Part shown: positions 63,998 to 64,000 of the stretch, one piece after another
How positions within the stretch are numbered: position 1 is the stretch's first letter
Layout of the letters: the number at the start of each line of letters is the position of its first letter
Source of the DNA: SZUA-448 sp964602475
GTDB lineage: Bacteria; Bacillota; Clostridia; Lachnospirales; Lachnospiraceae
Direction: 5' to 3'
Length of the DNA: 64,000 nucleotides
NCBI GenBank assembly: GCA_964602475.1
Contig: CAZRRN010000006.1
Span: 1 to 64,000, forward strand
Program-made: the position numbers and the translations under genes
Notes under the pieces: generated by a model
Databases searched by the model: none
The model's input: the letters and a program-made list of their open reading frames with translations, nothing else
What the model was told of the DNA's origin: nothing

Positions 63998-64000
63998 ATG
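63998..64000 (+). CDS. Start codon of the next gene (partial)
   Basis: An ATG ends the window and is preceded by GGAG at 63989-63992, so a gene begins here. From the usual order after rimO, a phosphatidylglycerophosphate synthase (pgsA) would be expected, but only one codon is visible. Confidence 0.4.

Noticed and set aside
1..64000. CRISPR arrays, insertion sequences, integrases, tRNA or rRNA genes
   Set aside because: Looked for on both strands; no spaced direct repeats, transposase-like frames, or recognisable RNA gene sequences were found.

Overview
The window looks like a chromosomal segment of an endospore-forming, low-to-mid GC Clostridia, most likely a Lachnospiraceae-type gut anaerobe. 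That placement is an inference. It rests on the sporulation genes (spoIVB, spo0A, spoIIGA, sigE, sigG and a SpoVD-like PBP), the meso-diaminopimelate type of MurE, the priA-def-fmt-rsmB-rlmN-prpC-prkC-rsgA-rpe order, and carbohydrate ABC transporters with MsmX/UgpC-type ATPases. No rRNA, tRNA, CRISPR array, transposase or integrase was seen. One 10-N assembly gap lies at 4496-4505.

Layout. (1) 1-2384: the end of a sugar ABC transporter operon (two permeases and an ATPase). (2) 2632-5923: recN and spoIVB, with the gap between them. (3) 5960-24000: an accessory block that separates spoIVB from spo0A, which are normally adjacent. It opens with a decayed segment in which an ECF-like sigma gene runs directly into an ABC ATPase lacking its Walker A, followed by a permease stub. 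Next come a membrane-embedded LuxR-type regulator, a three-gene surface cassette (membrane protein, 730-residue lipoprotein, membrane protein) and a deoxyinosine-glycosylase/GNAT fusion. The block ends with the only minus-strand run in the window: a lipoprotein, a second sugar ABC operon and a long Lhr helicase. (4) 24350-26683: spo0A and glgA. (5) 26746-43396: murE, murF, priA, def, fmt, rsmB, rlmN, prpC, prkC, rsgA, rpe, a PilZ protein, ychF and lgt, many overlapping by a few bases. (6) 43500-55729: a division and cell-wall (dcw) cluster, mraZ-rsmH-ftsL-PBP-PBP(PASTA)-murD-ftsW-murA-ftsQ-ftsZ. It has no mraY or murG. (7) 55887-60060: spoIIGA-sigE, a beta-CASP nuclease, and sigG. (8) 60084-61638: an incomplete Mnh/Mrp cassette (E, F, G and a DUF4040 subunit). 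(9) 61670-64000: folD, rimO and the first codon of another gene.

How they work together. The right two thirds is housekeeping for peptidoglycan synthesis, septation, translation start and rRNA modification, Ser/Thr phosphorylation and early sporulation. Spo0A would activate spoIIGA-sigE; SpoIIGA processes pro-SigE; SigG acts later in the forespore, and SpoIVB is the forespore signal to the mother cell. Two regulatory sites are well resolved: a Spo0A-type promoter before spoIIGA (0A box, -35 and -10 separated by 21 bp), and three helically phased TGGTG boxes just downstream of the mraZ promoter.

Nothing here can be declared a new system from sequence alone. The least explained material is the LuxR/membrane/lipoprotein cassette at 7.1-12.8 kb, the glycosylase-GNAT fusion, and the broken spoIVB-spo0A junction.
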